64,000 nucleotides of DNA, from contig NC_135772.1 in the NCBI RefSeq assembly GCF_028453695.1, forward strand, positions 14,880,001 to 14,944,000, in the 5' to 3' direction. The translations under genes were made by a program, and so were the position numbers. The first letter of the stretch is position 1. Every line of letters begins with the position of its first letter. This stretch comes from Augochlora pura. Its lineage: Eukaryota > Arthropoda > Insecta > Hymenoptera > Halictidae. Below, in pieces: positions 37,860 to 48,160 of this stretch. The notes under the pieces are model-generated. The model made no database searches. It worked only from the letters and a program-made list of their open reading frames with translations, and was not told the DNA's origin.

Positions 37860-38110
37860 ATGGGACTTCGGCTACAAATCGAGCATCATCGAAAGGGGAT
37901 TCCTAGAACGGTGCACCCAGAATTCACGTGGTTCATAGCCAATAGAATTTCACCCATTCAGGCATCAAGATGGCCGACCCCTCGAGGCGTGGTTTTCACA
38001 AGGCCGTACATATAAACGGCAGAACCTGTTGGATCTACCACCCTGTCGCAACCCATAACCACGGGTTCGCTTGTCGATCGAGCTTTGGCTTCCCATCGCT
38101 TTAATCGTCG
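37860..38110 (+). promoter_or_regulatory. Promoter-like segment with CCAAT, ATGGCCG and TATAAA
   Basis: A CG-balanced patch in AT-rich sequence carries GCCAATAG at 37938, CAAGATGGCCG (a YY1/Pho-like core) at 37966 and CATATAAACGG with TATAAA at 38011. The spacing would allow a plus-strand start near 38040. A solo LTR would look similar. Assignment is by motif only. Confidence 0.2.
37970..38104 (+). CDS. Small ORF candidate, 44 codons
   Basis: An ATG in the context CAAGATGG opens a frame reading MADPSRRGFHKAVHING at its start and ending SSFGFPSL before TAA. It holds two cysteines and five histidines in a short space. It overlaps the promoter-like motifs, which weakens it, since a TATA box inside a coding frame would be unusual. 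Family unknown. Confidence 0.15.
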   Translation: MADPSRRGFHKAVHINGRTCWIYHPVATHNHGFACRSSFGFPSL

Positions 38111-40860
38111 CTGACCTTTTCCTTCTAATTGCCAATCCTTCGCGAATGAAAGCTAATTAATGAAGACCATTAACACATTGACTGCCAAGCCTATTTCCAA
38201 GAAATCTGGTTTAGCCGTCAACGTTTCTTCTTTTTAAATAAATAAATAATAATCAGTAGGAAATAAGAAATAAATCTTCTTTTTCTTTGGTAATGAACCT
38301 TCAACAGACGCGTGCTGGTGAACGTCTACCGCGTGATGCCTCGTAGTTAGCAGTGATTAGATTAATGAAGATCGAACAGGTAATTGGTGAAGACTGAAAC
38401 AAAATTACGTCGACCGACGAAATGGACAAGGAAGAGGGAAGACTCTTTGAATAGCGATTTCATTGAGAGTAGGTTGGAACTGGTTTTTCCATATTTTCTT
38501 CGTAAGCAAAATTGACCAAACGATGTGAATTTATGGTGCAAACTCGTGTCGCCATGGCGCTGACTATGTTTAAACATTCGCAATCCGGTGAACTGTACGC
38601 GAGTCAGGATTGAGTTCGACTGAATAGTCGGTAAATCATACGTTCTTTACGAAGATATAATGCGATCCTGGTGTACCGGAAGAATTGTATAGTACTCATT
38701 GTTGATACAGCGGAGTAACAGTCTGCATGAACGGTACGAATAAGGACTCTTTATGAACGCTGAATTTTTCTGTAGTAATTACATGGAATTTTAGTGCGGT
38801 TGCACCGTAGGATGAGGATAATATTAAAAGAAAAAAATTATAGGTAGATGAATGGGATTCGTCTATGACCGGAAAGATAAATTATGATCGCAGATGGGCT
38901 ATAAAACGTTTCGAACGGGGGAGTAGAAATGTTACGGGTCGGACAACTTTCACTTCCACAAAGAAATGGTTGCTGGAAACTGTCATTCATCGACCACGCA
39001 CCTTCGCGATAAATTCGCAACATCTTATTCTCGTTTCCACGCTGCTTTTCGATGTATTAGAATGCGATCGCTATGAATAGGATCGAAACAGTGCAAACCA
39101 ATCCCGCGAAATATGCCCAAAGCGAGGAGGAATCAATTCGCTTCTTGCTCCTTTGCGATCCGCGGTTAACGGCGCATCCGCGGCAAGAAGTATTTTCTGT
39201 CAATTTTCGATAAGTTACATTCCTGATTACGGAACAGTAAATCTTGTACCGTATTTCAGCGAATTTACAGCCCCGTCGCTTCCTCCTCGCTAAATTATCT
39301 CACGTTTCCGATAGGACGATCATGTTCGATTACATTCCACTTGAGCCAACTTCATTTTCTCCTTTTGTGGTCCCGTCGGGAATCGTGTCGTCGACGAAAC
39401 GACGACGACGGCGGAATTTATAGTGTTCGCAATTTGCTCTCAATTCGTCGAATTTCTACGAGAATCGAATTTTGCAAAATTGTCGGATAAAGTGATCTTG
39501 TGCTAGGGGTGTGCAGGTACACGACGTTCAGGTTGGAATACAACATTTTTGCAGAACACCTTTTTGACTTACGATATGTTATCAAATCTAATAAAGTCTT
39601 CCTGACTCGGATAGATATTATTATTTAACGTTTTAAAAAGTCATTTCAAGACTTTAAAGATTGTAATGCTCTCAATGCAATACTTCTCGTATACGGTACT
39701 TCGACATAGCAAATTTTATAGGAGATAGTAAGCTGATGGATTGGGTGAATATTAAAATTTACCTCGATATACTTCGATACCTGCAATATAAATTTTATTT
39801 TTTATATACATCTTTTAATAATAGTACACGAAATTACGCTTTACAGCGCTATTGAATAATTCACGAAGCCCGAGTCATATAACTGTATTAAACTCTACAA
39901 TAATCGGTGACACCTGTAATCAGCGTGCTGGCCACAGTAGTAAAATTATCACGTCTCGTGCCTAATGAAGATTAATACATGAATAACCTGGCATTGCTTG
40001 TATCGTATCTTCCACATTACGGTCTCCAAATAAATTACCATCGACTTCGTATCATTATTCTTGCTTCCGACAAAACCTACGGTATATTTTTCGACGAATT
40101 TCTTATTCCCCGAACGCCCGTGACACGCTGCGCGCCGATGGTTCAATAATTCATGCGGACCCTCGATGTGCACACTTCCAAGACAAACTATCAGTGAAGG
40201 AAATTTGACAAATGCGAACGCAATTAAGTCTTATCTCAGAGGATCCCGCCGCAAGAGAAAGCGAGCCGCGCATTGATTTATTGTCTTAATATCTCTTCAG
40301 CGCAAACTGACGTGCTCGCTCGCGCGTTCACGTCTTCATTCTATGCGTACAGCGTTATTACTAGACCGAGACATGTCTGGCAAAATTTTCGACCTTTTTA
40401 GTCAGGTCGGTTGATGCTTTTCTTAAAGATCGATATTATACCGTTCCATTCCTTCGAGAGAACAATCTTGTTTTATTAAGGTGAATTGAAAGACGACTTT
40501 TCATATTTGGAATAATTCTATTGCAGCATTCATTATTTTCAAACGCTTTTTAAATTTTTTATTTTCGAACTTTTTAAAAACTAGACAAAATTATTTGAAT
40601 TTATTTTTTCGTGTTAAAAATATTCAACGAAACTTTCAGTATACGTGTAAATTACCGAGATCTACGAAACGAATTATTTTAAATTTTCGTATCAGATTTA
40701 GATAAGAAAATCATAAAACAAGAATTCTTTCTTATTATTGTTTTTGTTATTTCGAGTAACCGTAAAATTCGAAAAATTTCATTCGGTTGGTGCATTTTAA
40801 AAATAATTTTTGTCAGAGACCGTGTAACCTGTTGTCATCTCATCGAAATCCTGCTCTTCG
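38111..40860. other. AT-rich stretch
   Basis: TTAACACATTGACTGCC at 38165 resembles a TTAA-element left end, but the right end was not found. Frames at 38362-38583 minus and 38865-39080 plus are not protein-like. No RNA gene seen. Confidence 0.4.
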
Positions 40861-40895
40861 TTGACAAACGAATAACTAAGTCACATCTTTACGCG

Positions 40896-41231
40896 ATGAG
40901 ATTGGCTGCCCGAACAACAATGAATATTTCTCGCAGCTTCTCCCGTTCGAAATTCGCGTGGTTGCCGCGTTTAGCGTCGCAGGGAACGAAGGCGAGGGGG
41001 GCGAGAAAATTCGAAGTGGAACAACGAACAAGAAGCGAAACCGGGCGAAAAAGCAAGGGCGAAGAAGAAGTGGCGGTCTTACCGAAAGAATTTTCGGTTG
41101 AGCGTCGCGGACACACCGGCCGATACCGAAATGATTTATTCGTGGTTCAAATCGGGCAGATGAATCCAGCGAGCGGAACACACTCGAAAACCGGACGTAA
41201 AAACGCTGCACGACTCGTAAATTATATTTAA
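40896..41231 (+). CDS. ORF of 111 codons, unknown product
   Basis: The frame begins with a true ATG at 40896, MRLAARTTMNISRSFSRSKF. This basic, serine-rich, acid-free start resembles a mitochondrial targeting sequence. The middle is highly charged (RKSKGEEEVAVLPKEF) and it ends at TAA after ARLVNYI. A 184-codon minus-strand frame (40876-41430) covers the same DNA, but its translation is less protein-like. No domain recognised. Chance in CpG-rich DNA remains likely enough to keep this low. Confidence 0.2.
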   Translation: MRLAARTTMNISRSFSRSKFAWLPRLASQGTKARGARKFEVEQRTRSETGRKSKGEEEVAVLPKEFSVERRGHTGRYRNDLFVVQIGQMNPASGTHSKTGRKNAARLVNYI

Positions 41232-41232
41232 T

Positions 41233-41297
41233 GGTGTGGCTTCGCATGCAGAGGCCACACCGCCGCGCCGCGGCGCGTTCGACTTTGCCCGGCCGGG
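41233..41297. repeat. Cluster of GC-rich palindromes
   Basis: GGTGTGGC (41233-41240) pairs with GCCACACC (41254-41261) around a 13-nt loop. It is followed by the perfect palindrome CGCGCCGCGGCGCG (41264-41277) and then CCCGGCCGGG (41288-41297). Three strong inverted repeats within 65 bases suggest a structured DNA or RNA element, or a CpG island core. Confidence 0.6.
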
Positions 41298-41700
41298 AGA
41301 GGATCCCGCTTTCGCGCGGAGGGGCCCTCCTCTCGCCAATTGCCGGCTTCTGGTGCCGCGCGCGACTGTCGTGTTCATCGTTGGTAATTTGATTCGAACC
41401 GTACACTTGCCACACCGCACGATAATTCATAATCTAGATCGCGTCGAAGAATTATTTTGTCCGTAGCGGTGTGCGCGAATGATTCAGTGTCAGCGGCTGG
41501 AATTATAATTTCACCGCCACGGCTTTGATTACCCCGCGGATCGCGTTCCAGCTTCGAGAGCACACCTCGCATCGATTTTATTCCCCGGCCAATTATTTTC
41601 TTCGTAACAATTTCACGTGCAATCACGCTCCTTGCAAAATAAGCAGTTGATTTTGCCAGACGCGACGACGACGACCGTAAGAACAATCCTTTTCTTGCAT
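41298..41700. other. CpG-rich patch
   Basis: Continues the CpG-rich block. The minus frame at 41375-41686 begins and ends without coding character. Nothing else recognised. Confidence 0.35.
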
Positions 41701-41734
41701 GCAGTCTCGTTCATCGCCGGATCAGCGTTTACCG

Positions 41735-41785
41735 CTCTCTCACTCTCTCTCCCTCTCTCTCCCCCTCTCCCTCCCTCTCTCTCTC
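41735..41785. repeat. CT-rich microsatellite
   Basis: An interrupted (CT)n/(CCCT)n run on the plus strand. Confidence 0.85.
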
Positions 41786-41799
41786 GTATCTTCTTTTAG

Positions 41800-42820
41800 T
41801 CTATTAGATTTCTACGAATTTCGTACGATTGAAAGACTCATACATTTTAATGGTCCCGCCATTTTATTGCATATTTTATCGCGCATCCTGTGCAGTCCTA
41901 ATTAGGGCATAAAAACCTTGGATCCGACCTCTTTAAATTCCGGATTTTTGAATTTATAGCTTGCGAACCTACATTTTCTTCACGCGCACGAAATGCTTGA
42001 GAATTCGAAAGCACGATAGAGGCGTGTGATATTTAATTAGGTATTACATATTTTATGCCTCTCTAAACAATATGTATACAGCATTCGAGGGCGAATGCTA
42101 TTATTACAGAGAATTAAATTTTAATTCACTGAACCGAGTCTGTTTATGAAAATGGGTATGTATTAGCAGTGTATAAATACTTCAATTAAAAAGTTCTCAT
42201 CAGTTTTAAGAAACTGTGAAAATTAACATGTTCTTCATATAAATAATAATAATATGAAATTCAGAATAATTTCTTCTTCATTATCTATCGTGTCATTACT
42301 TCAATTCACATAACATGTCAAATATTAATTTCGAGAGAAACTCTTCGATATTTAGTGATATATAATTAGCAAATTTCAAACATCATTGAATGCACTATAC
42401 AACAGTAATTATGTAAATTGTTACACATCTGTCATTTTAAAAATATTCATGATATAATCGAACATATGTATACAATACTAATTTATTTCTCAAATTACTT
42501 TACTCTAAAGATTCTTTTAAATTAAAATTTTCTGGTCCCTTTAAGTTATCTTATCTGTCTTTCGTATTTATCAAGAGTAACTTTGTAATTGACAAAACAA
42601 AATTTTCCGTTCTCCGATATTTACACCCTATTAACCCCCTATTAGATATGGCTGCCAATTATTTCTATTAAATCGAAATAAAATTTGAAACACCTGTTAT
42701 ATATAACATTAATACATAAATAATATTAATATAACATATATAAATAATTAAGGACGAAATAGTCGTAATCAACGTAGCTTTGAGAGACGTGATAGTGCAA
42801 AGGGTCTCAAGGTGGTCCAA
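41800..42820. other. AT-rich gene-free stretch
   Basis: No open frame of note. TTAACCCCCTATTAGATATG at 42632 and GTGCAAAGGGTCTC at 42796 each resemble TTAA-element ends, but they do not match each other. Confidence 0.4.
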
Positions 42821-42823
42821 TTT

Positions 42824-43141
42824 TTACTTGATAAAAATTGGAATGTGCTTGAAGAACCGCGATACAGCTGCCACAAGTAGTGCACAAATCGCGTCGTCGC
42901 CTAGCAGGAAATGAGAACGGCCGGTCGATAAATCTCGCGTATACGCACGAAAACGTTGAATCGCGCGCGACGAATACGCTGCCGCGCTTTCAAAAAGTAT
43001 CGAAGTATCGTTAACGGCGTTCGAAAATAGGATCCGCAGCTGCGCGCCCGCGGTCGCCACGCGACGGTTTACATCGGCCGCCATAACTTCCGGCACCTCT
43101 AACAATCGCGTGACGTCACACTCGCGATTTGTCATGAACAC
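42824..43141 (-). CDS. Minus-strand ORF of about 103 codons, unknown product
   Basis: From the first ATG the translation starts MTNRECDVTRLLEVPEVMAA and ends FFKHIPIFIK. The composition is balanced and rich in alanine, with a hydrophobic DDAICALLVAAVSRFF segment near the end. The start region overlaps a CRE palindrome and an ETS-like site, so this DNA may be promoter rather than coding. No family recognised. Confidence 0.2.
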   Translation of the reverse strand: MFMTNRECDVTRLLEVPEVMAADVNRRVATAGAQLRILFSNAVNDTSILFESAAAYSSRAIQRFRAYTRDLSTGRSHFLLGDDAICALLVAAVSRFFKHIPIFIK

Positions 43142-43340
43142 CGACAGAATTCTAAATGCGAAATATCGCGGGGGTCGACCGACCCCGCGTGCCGGTTTTT
43201 CCCTTCTTCTTGCTCCTTCGCAAGCTCCTTATTGTTTACACGTGCTCATTGGTTATCGTCACGTGCGTCGCTTCGGAGAGTGCGCGATCACGCCCCGAAC
43301 GCCGAGTCAGGCACACACCACCGGAAGTCGTTCGACCAAT
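43000..43340. promoter_or_regulatory. CpG-rich promoter-like cluster
   Basis: Within 340 bp lie GTGACGTCAC (a perfect CRE, 43110-43119), an ETS-type ACTTCCGG at 43086 and its complement CCGGAAGT at 43321. GCCGCCAT (YY1/Pho-like) lies at 43078, and CACGTG at 43239 and 43260. A GC hairpin, CGCGGGG with CCCCGCG, lies at 43167-43189. Such combinations are typical of CpG-type, TATA-less, often bidirectional promoters. No transcript is evident from sequence alone. Confidence 0.35.
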
Positions 43341-43641
43341 ATTTCGGTAGAAATACGGCCGCGACTTTACCGATCATAAAAAATAATAATATAATCCAGG
43401 AGAGTTAGTACCTCGTGCGAAGTACTTGATGAGGCCGCGACGTAATTTCTCCGCGGCGTTTGATTCGTAATCTGCACTGTACACGCGTGAGTACATGTTA
43501 TCGTTGAGCTTAGTGGATAAAACAATGGGTCTCGAATTTTGTGTAATTATTTAGGAATAATGGTACGATTAATTCCTTTCCTTATTTTAAGAAGTTGAAA
43601 ATTTCTTAATGGGAAGAGATACGGTAGTTTTGCTCAAAGGA

Positions 43642-43888
43642 TTGACCCTTTGCACTCGAGACTATTTTAACTCCAAAGTGGAAACCTTCGTTTCAACCAT
43701 ATTATTCTATTTTTAGTAGATTATTTATCTAATTTTATTTAATATATACGAAATTAAACGCTTACAGAAGACTTGGCTTTATTTGACAATTTATCGACTA
43801 CAAATTTCACAATGCGAAGATTCTCTTGAAAATAGTATAGCAATTTCCAGCGTCGCCTCAGAGTCGCCATACGAGTGCAAAGGATTAA
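43642..43888. mobile_element. MITE-like element with CCTTTGCACTCG ends, 247 bp
   Basis: The left end TTGACCCTTTGCACTCG and the reverse-complemented right end TTAATCCTTTGCACTCG match at 15 of 17 positions. The left TTGA is a decayed TTAA. GTGCAAAGG-TTAA ends are, to my knowledge, common in bee genomes. The interior is AT-rich and non-coding. Confidence 0.7.
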
Positions 43889-45257
43889 AAGCACAATTAT
43901 TATGTATACTAATATGTATTGGCGAATTGACAACGATTTACAAGCAGGTCTATATTTATATTTAATAGTAAAACGACCCCCTGGGGTTGTCGCAAATCAT
44001 TGCAAACGTGTAAATAATACTAAAACGTCGAGGTTTTCCTCACCCTTCGCTTATGGTTATTTTTTCATATTTAAAATATAATAAATTAAGATTTTATTTT
44101 AGGTCCTGTTGAATTTGTATAATATACTACTTAATATTGATTAAGCTACAGAATTGACGAGTTTATAACAAAAGCAGAGAACAGTGAAATATCCGAAATA
44201 TTAAATATAAAATTATTATCCAAAATCTAAAAACATACAAACAACTTCTTCGCTTATATTACGAGTACCTCAGAAAATCGTGAAAAATGAACAAAGAATT
44301 TTGCGAACCGTATATCGGAAATTAATAATAATTCCGATAATAACATCGGGAAGTAATAACTAGGTTTAGCAAATAAAAGATAGGCGCTAGGACGAAAATA
44401 CGCTTGTCTTCGATAAAAATTCCGTTGCCGGTATGCGACGCGATTTACGATAATATAAATATCAGCTGTTTTACGATCATCGTTACCGCGATTAACAAAG
44501 TGATATACGATTCCTTGAATTTTCCGCGCGCTGTTTTCCAACCTTTCTCATCCAGTTCGCTCGTTTACTATCCCCCTGTTACAACAGGTTCGAGAGCAAT
44601 GGCGACGGCCGTATTTGCTAAATGGCGCCTAGAAACGTGCACATTATGCCCGCATTGATGTTACCAGGCGGCGATATTAACCGCGATATATGCGCACGCA
44701 TGGAGCTGTAAGTTTCGTCCGCCGGGAGACCTGGTTAGATGGAAATAAGTTCTTTCGTGCCACGTACGGGAGACGGGACTACGGCACTCGTCAATATTTA
44801 CAGTGCCGCGGCCCCGTTGGGTAAAGGATTGTTGATACACTCGGAATTAATCGCCTGTCGCTGACCGATCGAACGCCGCGGTCCCGTATTTAATTAGTTG
44901 GCGCTTAAGCCTCCGGAAAATTATTCCGGATCGTTCGAGGGGTTTTTTCCACGACCTTACTTCTTGCCGTTCCTATAAACGGTTCGCCGACTCGGTGGAA
45001 CTGCGACATTGATAGCAACAAGTTCGTAAGAAAAATATATTGAAACTGAAAAGAATGAAATTAATACTTGACACTCGACGACGTTTGTCAACGACTTTTA
45101 TCGTATTCGATTTTCACCAGTTGAAGCTGTTTTATAATCGTAAATGTAATACAATTGTAATTGTTTCAGCAATTATAATTCATAATCTGTTATTTAATTA
45201 TGACACGCACTTTTTCACAAAATTATGTTTTTTCGGTGGAATCCACCCATTGGAGAT
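43889..45257. other. AT-rich then CpG-rich spacer
   Basis: AT-rich to about 44550, then a CpG-rich patch to about 45000. Overlapping frames at 44254-44658 lie on opposite strands and are not called. Confidence 0.4.
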
Positions 45258-45436
45258 TTAACCCTTTGCTGTATCATATATCATGCTGGTGGGAATTAAT
45301 TTTGAAAATTTATTAATTTCTTTTTTAAATTTAGATATATGCGATAGAATAATACGTTTTAGTTCTATGTATAAATAAAAAAAATAAATATATGGCTCCG
45401 GTGACTGAAAGCAGACATAAGACTGCAAAGGGTTAA
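45258..45436. mobile_element. TTAA-flanked MITE-like element, 179 bp
   Basis: TTAACCCTTTGC at the left and GCAAAGGGTTAA at the right are exact inverted copies. The left end continues as TGTATCATAT, almost the same as the element at 57970, so the two belong to one family. The interior is AT-rich and non-coding. Confidence 0.8.
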
Positions 45437-46314
45437 ATTACTTTTATTTTTATAGAAATGTCTGGGATAGCTTGTTTGTTTCAGTAAAGGACGTTTGTAT
45501 TATTGTAATAAATCATGAAAAATCCATTTACTACAGTTAAACAACTCTCCTATAAAATGAGCTTCTCGTATCTTCAAACGGTCTCTAGCCGGGCAATAAA
45601 TTGCCATTTAGAAATAATGAGGTAATAATAAATACACAGCCTAACTTTACCACATCTATTCTAAAACTTCTCTGATAAATCATGTAATTATTCGTTATCC
45701 TGCCAGCGTTGAACGCTATTAGGGTAAAAATGAAATACATATGTAATGTCACAGTTCCCTGACCCTTAACACGTTCCGTGCCACGTGTGGTACACGCGTT
45801 TACACCATTGGTGGTACACGCTCGAATGTCTATTTAACCCGTTAAAGAAATATTTTATGGCGAGTTTAGAATTGAGGAATTAATTTCCGCCAAAAGAATG
45901 GATCCTTAATAAGTCTGCTTCATAGTCATATTGACAATACTCAATGAATAAAAATAATATATCGATTTTTAAAGCGTCGATTGACCAGAATGAACAGTGT
46001 AGCGTAATGGAGCGAATGAAACATTTAACTTTTTTTTCACTCAAATTCAATTAATTAATTACGTACAATTAAACGCGTGAAAGATGGAAGTGCTTAAAAT
46101 ACAATAAAAATGATTTATATTGATGCTGAATTCGCGAAAGTTTCCGTAAAGCTTCTGAAAGAAAATACTCAACAAATGAAGATCAATGTTCAGTAAAATA
46201 AATAAGTTGTCACAATCTCGACTGTTTATTTAAATTTTATTTTTTAGTTCCAATTTCAATAGTTTACTTACCGTGAGCGGTAACTATTTTTCTCTTGTCC
46301 AGCTGTGTTGCGGA
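45437..46314. other. AT-rich spacer
   Basis: TTAACACGTTCCGTGCCACGTG at 45768 is an element-end look-alike without a partner, and it contains CACGTG. On the minus strand a full donor consensus, CACG/GTAAGTAAAC, lies at 46272, next to the hairpin. Confidence 0.35.
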
Positions 46315-46435
46315 GTCTCGTGGCTCGAACCGTACCAGGGTCTCAGCCAGACAGCTATTCCCACAATACGAAACGGTTTTATATGGTGTGAGTAGCTGTC
46401 TGACAGTGGCTCTACTGCGACTCGTGCCTCGAGAC
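46315..46435. ncRNA. Candidate microRNA or long-hairpin RNA precursor
   Basis: A 121-nt foldback pairs GTCTCG (46315-46320) with CGAGAC (46430-46435) and continues inward without a bulge to a 13-nt loop at 46369-46381. About 43 of 54 stem positions pair, four of them as G-U on the plus strand. The best-paired block is CAGACAGCTATTC (46348-46360) against GAGTAGCTGTCTG (46390-46402), which would hold the mature duplex. G-U and A-C counts are similar on both strands, so the transcribed strand is open. I know of no insect microRNA family with these arms. The stem is longer than a typical animal precursor, so a small foldback transposon is the main alternative, but no target duplication is seen. 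Confidence 0.55.
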
Positions 46436-47490
46436 CCTACATTCAGCTAGGCAAGGCACAGAATGGTAAGGGGTTTGGCGAGTTCGCGTACACGTGCTGT
46501 AGAACTGTCGAGAGTCTTGCTCTCTCAGATGGATACCCGCTAATCGAAGGATAGGTCTACGTAACTTCGAATCTCATATTATTCCGTCATATTTTAGATA
46601 AAAAGAAATCTAAGTATAAAATTTTATTAAAACGGTCATCTTTAATATGAAGATTGAAATGACTTATGATAATACATTTTTGTATAAAATAAAATTTATT
46701 GAAAAATAACGCCATTTTTCGCTTCATAATCGTGTGGAAACAAGTTTAAAATTTATTTAGAATTTTGGGATGATATGTATAAATAAGTAGATAAAAGTTG
46801 TCTGCTCAAGGATTAAAAAATGTTAATTAAATTGTTAAATTATCGTACCCTAGTTTCGAACAGTCTTTAGTCTCGATTTAATCTATTATAGTCGAAGAAA
46901 AAACTGAAATAATGAAATTTATAGAATTCGCTAAAAAATTATAAATGAGATATTAAAATACTCCAATCCGTACGGTTATGTTTACGTGAACTTAACCTCA
47001 TTGTACCACAGTGTATCGACCTCTGCAAAGTCTAACAAATTCTAGTTTCAATTATTTTCATCTTATTTTTGTAAATGTAGAACAATGGGGTAACTGCGAG
47101 CATCGTTGATGAGCGACAGGAGAATGAACGACGTGGTATAAAGTAGAAGTGGCTGGTAGACGTTGGGTAACTGCGAACCCTGGCACCGGCGCACAGTCGT
47201 AAAAATTCCCACCACCGCAAAACATTGGCAAACAAAATCGATCCGTGGAAGGTTTTCGTAGAAAATATACGATAATCCGCTGATTTAATCCGATTCATTT
47301 TTATTAGGTTTTGTGACCGGGCTTGAAATAGATGTATCAAAATCTACGGAAAATTGAGTACGGAGTTCAACAGAAAAATATTTAATAAAAATATGAAGAA
47401 AATATTACGTTTCCTCTGTTCTTTTCTTACTGTGTAACACATTTCAGTTCTTAAAATAAGAAAAAAGCCAGCTTTATCAGTAATCCCACG
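46436..47490. other. AT-rich spacer after the hairpin
   Basis: A CG-balanced flank continues to about 46570, then AT-rich sequence. AATG/GTAAGG at 46463 is donor-like on the plus strand. No frame called. Confidence 0.35.
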
Positions 47491-48160
47491 ATTTTGACAC
47501 AACTTCGTTACCTCGTCCCACTTGCGCTGCGGTTTCGTGGTTCGATTACAGCTGATTCGGCCGTAATCGGTCTCCGTACGACAGGAGACTCGCTGAAAGC
47601 AGAAAGAACGGAAATGGAGAATCGGGGAGCAACAATGACTATAAACCCCCGCCGTACAAAGCAACCCTTTTTGCAGCGGGGAGCCGGCGGGACTTGTGCA
47701 ACAACTCGGGAGGAAAAAGCGGAGCCGAGCGTGCTGGACGGCGCAAAACTTGTGATATTATTTGAAAGTTTTTCGAAGTTAAGGCGGTTCGAACGGCCCT
47801 TTTACGACGGTCGCACAATGCCGACTCCAATGGTTTTACATATCATAAAAGGCGTGCACGAGCTAAGGAGCGCATGTAAATCGGCCTCTGCCTGCTGTTA
47901 TGTCTCCCGCGTGCAAAAGCCCGTTTACCATTTTATACTCTCTGGGCGTTTCTGTCTTCTTCTCACCCCCTCTCTCCCTCTCTCTCTCTCTCTCTCTCTT
48001 TCTCTTCGCGAAGTTGCTGATTATCCTTGGGTTCTTAAAACGAAGCCAGGATCGCGGGATCCTGGGAAAGAAGGTTGAACCCTGGCGATTAAATCTTTAT
48101 ATCGTAGAACACATCGACCTGTGCTATATGTCTCGTCGATCGATTTGACATCAGATTCAA
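47491..48160. other. CpG-rich patch with (CT)n
   Basis: An interrupted CT array at 47971-48004 reads as serine-leucine repeats in open frames. The 194-codon plus frame 47494-48078 starts at TTG and passes through this array. I regard it as compositional. Confidence 0.45.

Noticed and set aside
40876..41430. 184-codon minus-strand frame
   Set aside because: Covers the GC-palindrome cluster and reads as low-complexity basic sequence. The plus-strand frame inside it is more protein-like.
42632..42810. Possible seventh TTAA element (TTAACCCCC at the left, GTGCAAAGGG at the right)
   Set aside because: The two ends do not match each other as inverted repeats, and the right end lacks TTAA.
44457..44468. 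Match to the first 12 bases of miR-283 (AAATATCAGCTG)
   Set aside because: The rest of the mature sequence differs and no pairing arm lies within 100 bases.
47494..48078. 194-codon plus-strand frame
   Set aside because: Begins at TTG, passes through a CT microsatellite read as Ser-Leu repeats, and shows no domain or conserved motif.
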